From: Streblospio benedicti
Lineage: Eukaryota > Annelida > Polychaeta > Spionida > Spionidae
Reading direction: 5' to 3'
DNA length: 64,000 nt
Assembly: GCA_019095985.1 (NCBI GenBank)
Contig: CM032669.1
Span: 38,967,130 to 39,031,129, forward strand
Both the position numbers and the translations under genes were made by a program. Positions 48,301 to 59,500 of the stretch are shown one piece after another. The notes under the pieces were generated by a model that saw nothing but the letters and a program-made list of their open reading frames with translations, was not told where the DNA came from and did no database searches. The first letter of the stretch is position 1; the number at the start of each line of letters is the position of its first letter.

Positions 48301-51300
48301 ATAATGCAATCTTTATTTGATTAGGTGGGCTTCATTATGCATGGCCTGTTTTACCAGAATATCTTTGCCTATTTCTGCTATTGTTGGTAACTGTTGGATT
48401 TGCATTTATCTGCACAAATGCCAAATCGGAAACTCAATTGATGGTAAAGTAACAGTAATACAGAAATGGTTTATTGGCTTGTACCTCTAAATGAATGCCT
48501 ATAAAATAGAATGTCCAGCAACAAAACTGGCGTGTTTATTATTGGTGTATTTTATTTTTAGTGCTTTTATTTAATACTTTGCAGGCAGCCAAGATTATTA
48601 CAGTATTGTTTATCTTTATAATGGCTGCAGTCACAATTGGGGTGATGATTCAGATAGCAGAAGAACAGTCATCGTCCAATGGACAGAGTATGTGTGGATT
48701 TAAATATATAATACACAAAACATGAACATTAAAACTCCTACATTATGATTTTAATTTTAGATACAGTTGTGTATACTGATGAATTAAAAGATGTATAGCA
48801 ATATTCTAACTTGCTATTATATTTCTGTTATTCACCTTCAGATGTTACAACTGGTTATGATAAAAATGATGTCAGCACAACACAATATCCTGGACTCGGG
48901 CCACAAATTCGACTGCCAATGTCTGTGACAACAATGTATTTATCTGCGATGGCTGCAATATTTCTTGTCACAGCAATTTTGCATATCAATGAGTTCCAAT
49001 GCTTAATCTTTGGACTCCTATACTTATTTTGTCTACCCGCTGGAAATTTGGTGCTGGTGATTTATAGTATATGCAATATCACAGATAGATCATGGGGTAA
49101 TTAAACTAGCATACCACAATAGATTGATCCAGATGCATATTAAATTGTATATTTTACACAATTTACACTATTCTTACATAGAATTTGAAAAATGTTAATG
49201 TAGGTACCCGAGAAGAGAAGCAAGTTGATAACATGTTCACTGAAAGTAGTTTTAAGGAGATTGTGATGGGCATTTTCAACAAATGTATTAAGTATGTATG
49301 CATTTACAGTTATCTAGATTTATTACACTAATTGGTTTGATGAGTATCTATGATTATTACACGTAGACTAAACTGTCCAATAAGTAAAAAATTAGGAAAT
49401 GTTTGATATTTTCATTATCAGCTGTTGCAAACCTAGCAAAGAGAGAACAGATGCACGAAATGAGGATACTGTAAGAGACAAAAAAGATGAGCAGCATAAA
49501 GAATCCTCAATTTCAAAACCTGAAGAGTCTTCCCCAAACAGCAACAGAAAAGGAAAGGAAAAATATGTAATTATTGATGTAATTCTCAAACGACATGCTT
49601 TTATGCATTTTTAGAAATTAGTTTTAATGCTCGCATGATTGAAAAACTGTGTTCATTTTCATCCAGCAAGATTCACAAGCTTCCGGTTTCATGGGGAGGA
49701 CACTGATTCCATTGCGAAGAGGACTAGGGAATGGCTGCCGAGTAATTTAAGGGTGAATCCATCATCATTACAATTGAATTTAATAAAATAATGAAATAGC
49801 CTTTACTTTAGAGAAAAGTTATGAACAACCTAATAGAACAATTGTAATTTCAGGAAGACTATGGAGAATTATTTGAAGAAAATGGATATGAAGATACCAG
49901 TTTTCTGTCAGGAATTACAGACGCTGAGCTAAGCGCGATAGGAATAGACTCTAAAGCACATAGAAACGCTCTGCTAGATGCAATACGACAACTCCCACCC
50001 ATAGAAATTGATCCCGCAGTACCTGTACGCTATTCATTTTTAACTGGCTATTTTTCGTCTCACTATTCATTGTTAAGTGTTATCAGGGATGATTCCGAAT
50101 CTACGTCTTTCTAAGCAATTTTCAAAGCAATTTTCAAAGTGCAAAATAAACATATGACGACATTGCGTTTCTCCCCAGTTTGCCGTTCATTCTCAATTCT
50201 GATTGGTTAAGAGCCGTAGGAGATCAGGTTATCTCCCTACTTTGTGAACGATAAACACGATTAAGTTAAATAATTCTGTTAAACTGGGGAGATAAAAAGG
50301 CAATGGTCTGTTTTAGTTGTTGAGACCAGCTATGTACTTGTGGTGTCTTAGCCTGCTCTTGTTCGCTGACGCTCACTCGAGCAGGCCTAGACACCACTCG
50401 TGCAAGCTAGTGTTATCTCCACACTAAAACAGACCATTACCTTTATAGTCAGGAGTCAAACATTCAGCGGGATTTTTCTTGTATTACCTCAATGGCAGAT
50501 CCAGGTTTTTGGGGAAAAAGGGGGGGGCACTTAAGGAAAATGGGGGGGGGGGCGCACGATTTCATGCAAAACCCTATAAAAGTCAAGTATTTTGGTGGGA
50601 AAAGTGGGGCGCCCCTGGATCTGCCTGTGTTACCTGGACATAAGCATATATTTAAACTCAGTGTATTACAAATGTGATTTCTAGTACATATTTTCATTTA
50701 TGATAATTTGCAGGACTTCGTTGATGAATGGTTAGACATCATCGGTTTATCAGTCTATAAGTTTAACTTCAGGAGCTCTCATATCATTACAAGTCGTAAT
50801 ATGGAGATTTTGAAAACAATGAAGCAGATTGAAATTGAAACCGAATTGGGGATAACTAAAAGAGGTACACACATACATTTAGATTCATAAGAACTCATGT
50901 GTTACTAAAATTGTTTGAGACGTGGTGCGCATTAAATCACATTACTCTGTGTTTTCAGGTCATATCAGAAGACTGTTTCTTGCCATAACAAAATTACGAT
51001 ATCCAACAGAAAGTAAGTGGGAGGTGACATTTTTTGCAATCTTTATATTTGCCAAGTTCAGATAGATAGACATCGTGATATGAAAACCATACAATAAAAA
51101 CCTAAATAAATATAATGCCCCCATTTTAGCTGAAAGGCAGAAAAGTGCAATCAATGGCGAGCTTGATGCTTTGGAATCACACCAGATGGCATCCATTAAT
51201 GCCAGAGAAAATGATTTCTGGGAACAATTGAGACAAAAATGCTTGCTGCCTGATTCAGTGGCCTTTGCTCATGATGTTGATTTGAAAGGTGACCAATTTG

Positions 51301-53093
51301 ACAAAATAGATATAATATAGTATAAATATACTTTTAAGTAGTTGCATAATGTCCAGGCTTTCCCATGACTGCAGCGTCATATTTCATTTGTCGACTGATA
51401 AAAATTCTCATTCAATATTTGTAATTGTTTATTTCAGCACAACTCACAGAATTAAGGAATTCTACTCTGATAATGTTTGCCGTTGTGAACATGGTCTGGC
51501 TTATATTAGTATTTACTCTTGTCCCGCGGAGCGAACTCAACTTACTGAATACCAATATATTAGGTAACAATATACACGTCCTTTATTATATATGACATAC
51601 ACGATTATACCGCTCATTCAGAAAAATGGATTGAATGATTCACAGCATGTTATATAATGTATCGACGTACCTCGAATTCGTTTTAAATATAAAAATAAAT
51701 ACGCTGACACTGTCTATTTCAAATTATTAATTTCAACTTATTATTAGTAGCCCGTAATCCATTATACCAAAGTTGGTAGTTTCAGTTCGCATTTTGTTTA
51801 CAGGTCTGAGCTTCCTTGCCGTGTTTGGGTTTATGCTGGTGATACAGTTCATATGCATGATCATCCATCGTGTTGGGTATGCCAAATTTTGCTATCATTA
51901 CAATACTATCACAATAAATAACTCAATGAATCCTTGATGACATACGCCTCTTGTAACTAAAACTTGGACACTAAAACGTTCCTGATAAGAGAAGTATTTA
52001 GTTGTATTGATCATAGGGATATCCAGACGGGGGACACAGGATGCCCCCCGCCCATCCCCGTCCCCTCTGACACAAAAGATTCCATTTTTATAGGACATTT
52101 GGATTATCTGCTATCGAATAAACGTGTATAAAACCCGGCGGATTCCCTTTTCCAAAAACTTGAATCTGCTAGTGTCAACTCAATGCAAACGGTGGCTATT
52201 TTCAGTAGGTTTGCCAAAGCTTGTGATGAACCAGTAGTGTTACACTTGAGGACAAAATATGAAAATAATATGAAAATCACATAGTTTAACATGTTTCCAA
52301 GATTGTTTACAAACTACGTAAACCATATGCAAATTCCGTAAACCATTTTTTACATGTTTATACACAAGCGCAACTAATGAGTTCTATCCTGGGTTCCGTT
52401 AGTCAAAATTATGAGAAATCATGAGATACATTTTCGAACCTCTCCTTGTTAGTCCGCTAGTCTCTCGATGATGTCACACCATCTTCATCACGAAAAAAAA
52501 TGTATCCATGGAACAAATACTTATAATTTTAATGTGGTCTGTTACCGTCTTCTATAGGACCGTGATGCATCTGTTAGCACGTGCGCCTTTGAAATGGGGA
52601 GGCAGTTACAACCAGACGTGGTCGTTTGCTAATGACGCAGTCCCTGTTAACCCACCAGAAGCTCGAGATGTGGATGATGTAGAAGCAAGTACTCAGAGGG
52701 ACATTATTAATGGCCGAGCATCTAAGAGGTAGAAATATATGTCATATTTTAATATGAAACAATAGCTTAAACTGTTCTGTTAAAAATATCACTACATGTA
52801 TATGTGAGTTTAACAGTTAAAAAAAGATGAAAGATGAAAAATAAATAAATGATGTCCTTGTTTGCATCTCCAGATATTGGGATTCTGTTGTTCGAAGACA
52901 TCCACGACATCCAAGATCAGCAATGAATATACCAGAGGAGGACACGCCACTTCTTCCCGAACAGGACAGACGAGATATCTTACATTCTCATGAACAACGA
53001 GGATATGGAGGAGTGCACAGATCCACTCGTAGATTACTACAATCAAATTTAGGAATATCTTGTAATTTCGGCTTTGAAAGTATTCAAATTTAA
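39307..53093 (+). CDS. CHS: Chitin synthase with two C-terminal SAM domains (31 exons)
   Basis: Polymerises GlcNAc from UDP-GlcNAc into chitin at the plasma membrane. Exon ends: 39307-39444, 39980-40184, 42032-42183, 43140-43287, 43731-43914, 44113-44331, 44458-44626, 45305-45437, 45632-45868, 46023-46172, 46260-46428, 46530-46654, 46762-46889, 47047-47191, 47360-47527, 47773-47910, 48027-48144, 48325-48443, 48585-48687, 48842-49096, 49204-49291, 49422-49566, 49667-49752, 49854-50024, 50714-50864, 50959-51012, 51130-51288, 51438-51563, 51804-51876, 52558-52728, 52874-53093. Catalytic GT2 marks: TDADV, CARTHPIGTGP, GEDRWLC, QRRRW. TM clusters flank the core; tandem SAM domains start at REWLP and DEWLD; a last TM pair follows. 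About 1,548 residues. Exons 8 and 23 each need a one-base homopolymer correction. Confidence 0.93.
40480..41265 (+). mobile_element. Penelope-like retroelement 3' fragment with GIY-YIG endonuclease
   Basis: The open frame at about 40540-41175 reads RERDHVKAVLQDNGYQPWIF at its start, then CGIIYEVNCPQCQETYVGET, GRTLNTRVKEH, GDHIKDTGH and MNRDTGYDLPPVY. This is the CxxC finger plus GIY-YIG endonuclease that ends Penelope-like ORFs. Reverse transcriptase is absent, so the copy is 5' truncated. It is bounded by a perfect ~70 bp inverted repeat (40483-40555 and 41190-41262, including TCGCTCTTATCGCAAGAGC), as is usual for inverted pLTR pieces in this group. It lies in the second intron of chitin synthase. 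Confidence 0.85.
41288..41394 (-). mobile_element. tRNA-like SINE head with long hairpin in the anticodon arm
   Basis: On the minus strand a 7 bp acceptor-like stem (GGAAGAT/ATCTTCC) encloses an A box (TTGGCGTAATGGTAGCGCAC) and a B box (GTGAGTTCGGATCCACGA). The segment between them forms a long stem, CCGACTATGA/TCATAGCCGG, around an ~18 nt loop that is too large for a normal anticodon arm. It looks tRNA-derived but not a standard tRNA gene. It sits directly beside the Penelope-like fragment. Confidence 0.5.
42243..42990. mobile_element. MITE-like element with AAATATAACCAACCGTAAATT ends
   Basis: AATATAACCAACCGTAAATT near 42250 is inverted at about 42966 (AATTTACATTGGTTATATTT). Many internal 'CGTAAATTGTGACC' and 'GGTTATA' half-sites occur in both orientations. 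A partial relative is at 20876-21200. It lies in the third intron of chitin synthase. Confidence 0.55.
44791..45126. mobile_element. Palindromic MITE with tRNA-like core, copy 3
   Basis: The left arm, CTATGGCAAGCAAGCTTCTA then GACATAGCTGAAGACAGGTT, is inverted in the right arm (AACCTGTCTACAGCTATGTC; TAGAAGCTTGCTTGCCATAG). The core contains GGACAGGACTCGATCTCTCG, a decayed B-box region on the minus strand. It lies in the chitin-synthase intron after exon 7. Confidence 0.65.
50165..50456. mobile_element. Compound MITE in chitin-synthase intron, relative of 3880-4288
   Basis: GATTGGTTAAGAGCCGTAGG then AGATCAGGTTATCTCC matches the inverse of 4215-4270. The right part is itself an inverted pair (GGCAATGGTCTGTTTTAG / CTAAAACAGACCATTACC) around ~90 bp containing CCTGCTC...GAGCAGGCC. 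Confidence 0.55.
50490..50630. mobile_element. Small MITE with GGCAGATCCAGG ends
   Basis: ATGGCAGATCCAGGTTTTTG at 50490 is inverted near 50614 (CCTGGATCTGCC). About 140 bp, G-rich interior, no coding capacity. It lies in the intron between the two SAM-domain exons. Confidence 0.55.
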
Positions 53094-53950
53094 GTAAACA
53101 TATGTATATGCTATATCCTCATAACATGTAAGGCTAGTTTAAAATGCTTTGTTCATTCCACCTTTCAAATAAGCCTACACAATACAGCATAGACTATACA
53201 ATGTACTAACTGTTGTACTGCTTTAGTAAGAAATAAATGTCCATGGATTGCCATTTCAACTTGAAAACTGAATTTGAGTACTCTAGCTGGAACAGTGTGA
53301 TCTGTAATGTGGTGACAAGCCAGGAACCAACTAATAGCTATAATGTACTTGAATTAGGAGATATTGTAGTCCTTATGAATTAGATGCCAAAAGGTCACTA
53401 TTGTTGACTTAGATCTACATTTTTCAAATCTAAGTATTCCAGCTGTAACCATGCTACCTGTAGGGGTGTAACAATTTGGGAACTAAAAATAGCCATAATG
53501 ATTCCAAAAAGATGCCATTGTGGTCCATATGATATAAGCGCAAACAGGTCACATTTTCTACTCACACACCAAATTTGAGCATCTAAGCTCAAACTATGTG
53601 ACTTGTTTAAGGGGTGCGCCAAATAATGGTCAGGAATTGACCCAAATATGGGCAATATGGGTCCATGTGGAATATGATGCAAGAAGTCGCCATTTTCAAC
53701 TAACAAACTAAATTTGAGTATTCTTAGCTCAAACGATGTGACTTGTAGAGGGTTAACAGAAAGAATTGGACCAAAGAATGATCCTGAATGTGTTGTAGTC
53801 TGCATATTTTCAAACTATGAATTGTACTTTTATACTTCACTGTCCGTGTCATACTTTAATACAGTGTACTGTATTCTGTTTTAACATGTATGTATCATGA
53901 TAGCCATCTTGTAAGTTGTAGTTTTTAATAAAGTTATTTTTGAAGTAACG
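53094..53950. terminator. Chitin synthase 3' UTR region
   Basis: Follows stop TAA 53091-53093. Candidate polyadenylation signals AATAAA occur near 53232 and 53925 (TTTTTAATAAAGTTATTTTT). The second half is also the first unit of the tandem duplication described at 53270-55130, so either signal could end the transcript. Confidence 0.4.
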
Positions 53951-55130
53951 TATACGTTAATATCTGTAACCATAAAATATTACAGTATGGACCCAAATAC
54001 GGACCGTTTAGGCTCATGTGAAATAGGGTTCTTGTGATCACCATTTAAAGCTGACAAACCAAAATAGGGCACCCTTGCTCAAACGAAGTGACCTATAGAG
54101 ACTAGAGAGATAACAAACCGGATGGATGGTCGGTCGGTCAGTTGGATGCAAGTAATGTGGTTTTAGCCAGTGTCAATATTGGAATATCATTCTTCCATTT
54201 CACTATAGTTTACTGAATTTTGTGTCGGTAAATAATAATTCTAACAGTAGTGAGAAGAAAAGTGTCACCCAACGTGACAAAACAGTGTTTATGGTAAGAT
54301 CAAATAACAACAACAATGAAATCAATGTGACTTGTAGATTGGTAACAAGCAGGGATGAAATACTGGTCATAATGCACCCATATATTTACCATTTTATTTC
54401 ATAAGAAATAAATACTGATTGTTATTTCAAAATCAAAGACTTAATTAGAGTACTCTTGCGGGAACAGTGTGATCTATATAATGGTAACAAGCCAGGAACC
54501 AGCTAATAGCGATTATGCACTTATGTAAGGAGCTATTATAGCCCATATGAAGTAGTTCACTATTTTTTACTTACATTTTCCAAATTCGAGTAATCCAGCT
54601 CTACCCATGCTACATGTAGAGGTGTAACGATATGGGAACTAAAAATAGCCATAATGATCGCAAAAAATGCTATTGTGATCCATATGATATAGGCGCCCAA
54701 AAGTCACCATTTTCAACTGACAAACCAAATTTGAGCATCCAAGCTCAAACGATGAGAATTGTAGAAGGGGCGCGCCAAATAATGGTCCATGTGAAATATG
54801 CTACAAAAAATCACCATTTTCAACTAACGAGCCATTTTATATTATATTAATTATATTTTCTCTATATCTGTATGCCAAATATCACGTACTCCACATAAAA
54901 CTAACTAACCAGATATGAGTATCCTAGCTCAAATGGTGTGACCTGTTGTAGAGGGATAACAGTAAGAAATGGACCAAATGATGATCCAGAATGGACTCTA
55001 CTGTGAACCGTTTGGGGTCATGTGAAATAGGGTTTTTGTGATCACCATTTACAACTGTAATGCCCAAAAAATTGAGCACAATTAGATGTGACCTGTAGAG
55101 GGATAAGGAACTGACCGATCGGTCAGTCGG
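53270..55130. repeat. Degenerate ~1.1 kb tandem duplication with shorter inner repeats
   Basis: Unit 1 (about 53270-54120) and unit 2 (about 54440-55130) share, in the same order, GGAACAGTGTGATCT, ACAAGCCAGGAACCA, TAACGATATGGGAACTAAAA-like text, TCAACTGACAAACCAAATTT-like text, and AATAGGGTT(C/T)TTGTGATCACC. Within each unit a ~150 bp motif (AAATTTGAG...GCTCAAACGATG...GTAGAGGG) recurs. Small ORFs here are not genes. Confidence 0.6.
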
Positions 55131-55697
55131 TTGGACCCAATTAATGGGATCTTAGCTAGGATAAACACTGGAATACACCCATCCTACCCATATCTCATCC
55201 AGTTTTAACAGAATCAGCTAGCTGGATAGGAACTACTGTTCATGGCGTGTAAGGAAAACAATCATTGTTACGGAAAACAATCAATGGTGTGTCATAGTGA
55301 ACAAATCATCAGGTTTACAATAGCTACTACTATGAACAACATATACATATTCAAAATCACAAAAAAACCAAAGCTGCATGCATTTCGTAATCCTCGTTGC
55401 ATTCGCGTGAAAAGCATGACCACATGTCAAGCCCATGCTTATCCTCAAACGGTGTCATGTTACTTAATTATACAACTAAATACTTAAAAATCAAGAGCAT
55501 CCAGTCTGATACATAAGGTCAACTTGGGTATTCATGATATCCAGTGTGCTGCTTAACGATTTACTACTACTTGAGCCTACAAATTAAGTGGATTGTTCAT
55601 GCAGAATTGCAGTTCAATTTACAAAGCATCATTGTTATTCATCTTCGTGGATTACATAGTTAAGTGTTGCTGCTGGTACAATATTGAAAACTGTAAA
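55131..55697. other. Intergenic region upstream of the MFS transporter
   Basis: No repeat family or exon recognised. It should contain the promoter of the plus-strand transporter starting at 55698. The ORF at 55242-55487 has no homologous look. Confidence 0.35.
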
Positions 55698-56493
55698 ATG
55701 GGGATATCTGAGAAAACCTATCGTTTTGGAAAGACCACGTTTACTTACATAGGATTTCTGGTTTTGGTATGTTCTGCTTTTGACCTAATTATACTAATTA
55801 TGGTTCCAAACCTTAGCTATTCTTACATATGAATGGACTTTGGTGGAGGACTTTGGTAATTAGAGTGTGGTTACGCAGTGCATCAGAATGTAAAACAATA
55901 GTGTGTTATGCAATTTATCATAAACTGTAACATACAATTTAATTTAGCTTCACATCTCATGTTAGCCGATTAATACATCCAGGTGTAACGTCATGTTAAT
56001 CCGGAATTGTGTACCCGTATCACCGATTGACTACCGCAGTTTTAGCACATGTTTCTGATAAGATTGTGTCAGTTTATGATTAAAGCAAATAATCAATGTT
56101 GTCCCTATTTTAGCAATAATATACGGATATTGTGGAGAGAATAAACATTTAGCAGATGATTAGACCAGATGATACCGTGTACGCTTTATACCTGTTGTAG
56201 CTTCTAAAAGTGAAAATAGGCCTATAACCACGCCAACAACGTTTTACACTATAACTGTTTCGTCATTATATATTTCTAAAAACCCGAATATTTAATAACA
56301 TTATTATGGCACTAGGTATGTTGGATAAATCTTGAAATAGCGAGGTCGAAGCGTGGTGTTGGGTAATAATGCGAGGCGGTACACGGAATTCATTGCAAAT
56401 CAGTAACTGTAATAGGGGTGGGGGTGGGGGGTCAAGAAGCATCAGCATCAGAATCAGCAGCATCAGCATCAGCACCATCAGCGTTATCGTTAA

Positions 56494-56548
<55 letters not shown>

Positions 56549-59500
56549 AGCAGCAGAAGCAGAAGCAGCAGCATTCCATTCCCCCACAACACATTATTTC
56601 AGGCCCATCCATAACATCCCAACGCATTCCTTCTTGTCAGCTTTGTTCTCCATATCCCACCGTCGTATATTGACTCTACATTCCCATCATAACATATGTA
56701 TCACTAAACCATATTGAGGGATACAGATTGAACAGCCACTTTGAATTAAGTAGTACTTCAGAATGCACTAGAGAGAATAATAATAGCATGTGACAAGTGC
56801 CGTGTATTGGTTATTGCTGATAGCATTGTAAAGAGATGTTCGATATCCCCCGATGTTCACAGATCTATCAACAGTGTCCAATGCACCGCTAGCTAGAGAA
56901 TCTACAATGTCATTCCAATTATGTCTATCACACCACTTGGCCACCACAGGGCCTGGCCATGTCGCTGGGTGGGCCGTCTGTCCCAGACATGTGCGAACGA
57001 CTGGGCGTGAACACCGATGAGCTGTCTCTCGCCTTCTCTATGCAGTCCATTATGTGGACCGTGGGAGCCATCATCTTTGGTCCCATCATTGACAGGTGAG
57101 TGGTATGGCACTGTAATACAGCAGAACCTCCAACCAAGACCACTTCCATATCGAGACCATCACTATAATACGACCACTTTTCACGGTCCCAAACCGTCAT
57201 AAAGCTACCAAATTGAATCTCTGTTCAGAGACCACCTCTCTGTTGAGATCACCTAGCACTGGTCCCAAAGGTGGTCCTAATAGAGAAGTTCTATTGTATA
57301 TAAAACCAATGCCTTAGTTAAGTTTGTGTCGTTTGTTCAAATCTTTATGCAGACTGCAGTGGTGTGCAGTGATCAACATTACCTCCTTATTACCGCAGCA
57401 ACATTTTATTTGATTGCCCGTGACATCTTTCAAGATTCGATGGATTACATTGATCACAACAGTTTACTTAAACTTAGTGAATTTGTACTTAGCGCAGCAC
57501 ATTCATGTTATCGAACCGAAGAAAGCTAGTTCATTTTAGTCCTGGACCACCAATGGCAATTCAACGACACATATTTCTGTTAAAAAAAGAAAAAAGAAAA
57601 CGAAAAAAGATTCTGCTGAGGTAATTGCATCACCCGTATCTTACATTTTCACCTGTATCTTACATTTTACTCAATTCTAATTAATATATAATTACGGAAA
57701 ACCGGCTGTTACTTCTTTTTGCCCACCACCCCTACGAATCTCGGACATTTATCCCCCTTTGCTCTTATCAGTGGCGTTTTAGGGCTTCAAAACTAGACCC
57801 GCTCCCTGCCTTACTACTGTGTGCATGTTGCCATATGCACCATACCTTTCATTCTCTACTCATTTAGGCGACTGCTTCAACGACACTGCTTGGCAATGCT
57901 GAAAATGTGACATTTTTCCTCTCCTGGTGCTCACCACTACAGTTTGCCCCTTAAAAACTTCAACTTGCGTTACGTCAGTAATGTAGAAATGGGTTCATAA
58001 CCCGAACACATTCAATTAAGACATTATTTATGAGAAAATTGGTTTGAAATGGTCAAATAATACCTGGCACTATAATTGGAAGTGGTGCCATATTGTTTTG
58101 TTTCCGGCCGCTAGTCAATTTGACGCATTCGTTTATTGGCTGATACAATGGTTTGTTATTACACAATTGTCCACGGGTCAATCTGCTGAACAAAGGCGTA
58201 ATAAAACCGCTACTATCCATTAGTCAACCTCCCGGGGTCAACCTAAACAAAGACGTAACAAGGATGCAATAATCCATTGGTCAATCTGCATAAGGATGTA
58301 TCAATTGTTTGGCGAAATAGATTATGATTAAAAAGAAAATGAAATAAATTTTGATTAAAATATGTGATGAAACGACAAAGCATTCGTCTGTCCCGCTGAA
58401 AGAGGACGTTATGATTCCCTGTTGGAGGTTGATGCCGTTGCAAACTAAACTGAACAACAATATTCTTTCTCGATTTATTTTAATGTAAATACATTTTCTG
58501 TTATAAACTAATGCCACACATACATATAATAATAATGGATATAAATAAACGGTATGTACAATTGTATTAGAATAAAAAAACGGCTGGTTTCCAACAGTTT
58601 ATGCCGTGTGTAGGCTGTTTTTAATTGTCGGACTTCCATTATCCATGCTGGGGTGGCCTCTTAAAAATATACTCCCCTCAAAATAAGCTCCTTAGGAGCC
58701 GGGCCAGCTAGTTAATATATAATTATGGAAAACCGGCTGTTACTTTTTTTTGCCCACCACCCCCTACGAATCTCGGACATTTATCCCCATATGGTCTTAT
58801 CAGTGGCGTTTTAGCGGTTCAAACCTAGACCCGCTCCCTGCCTTATTACTGTGTGCATGTTGCCATATGCACCATACCTTTCATTCTCTACTCATTTAGG
58901 CGACTGCTCCACCGAAACTGCTTGGCAATGCTGATTCGACAAAAATGTGACATTTTTCCTCTCCTGGCGCTCACCACTACAGTTTTGTCACTTAAAAACT
59001 TCAACTGCGCTACGTCAGTAATGTAGAAATGGGTTCACAAGCCGCACACATTCAATTATGTCATCATTTATGAGAAAACTGGTGCGAAATGGTCAAATAA
59101 TACCTAGCACTATAAGTGGAATAGCCATTTGTTGCTTTATCCGATTGCATTGTGTTTCCAATGCTTTAGCCGATTGCATTGTGTTTTCACATGCCTGTAG
59201 CATTTGACGATAATTTATAATTTTCGTGACCAGGATTGCAGGCTCACACTACACTGCACACAAGATAGAGGAAAAACTAAACTTCAAAATGACACCTACA
59301 ACATATTTCTAGGTGCAGTATTAAGCACAAATTTGACTTCTGAGAAGCTTTTTTGCGGAGAAACAAATGGGGTTCTGCATGGCAGTCGCACTAACTTAGG
59401 GGTCAAGTCGTACAATTAATAGCGGGCACACATGGGTACCAGCTTTTAATGGCAACAGAGGACTGCTATATCCAATATATTGTATATATTATGACACAAA

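Noticed and set aside
56266-56717. Overlapping ORFs rich in Ser/Ala/Val or Pro/Thr
   Set aside because: Translations of a trinucleotide microsatellite in all frames.
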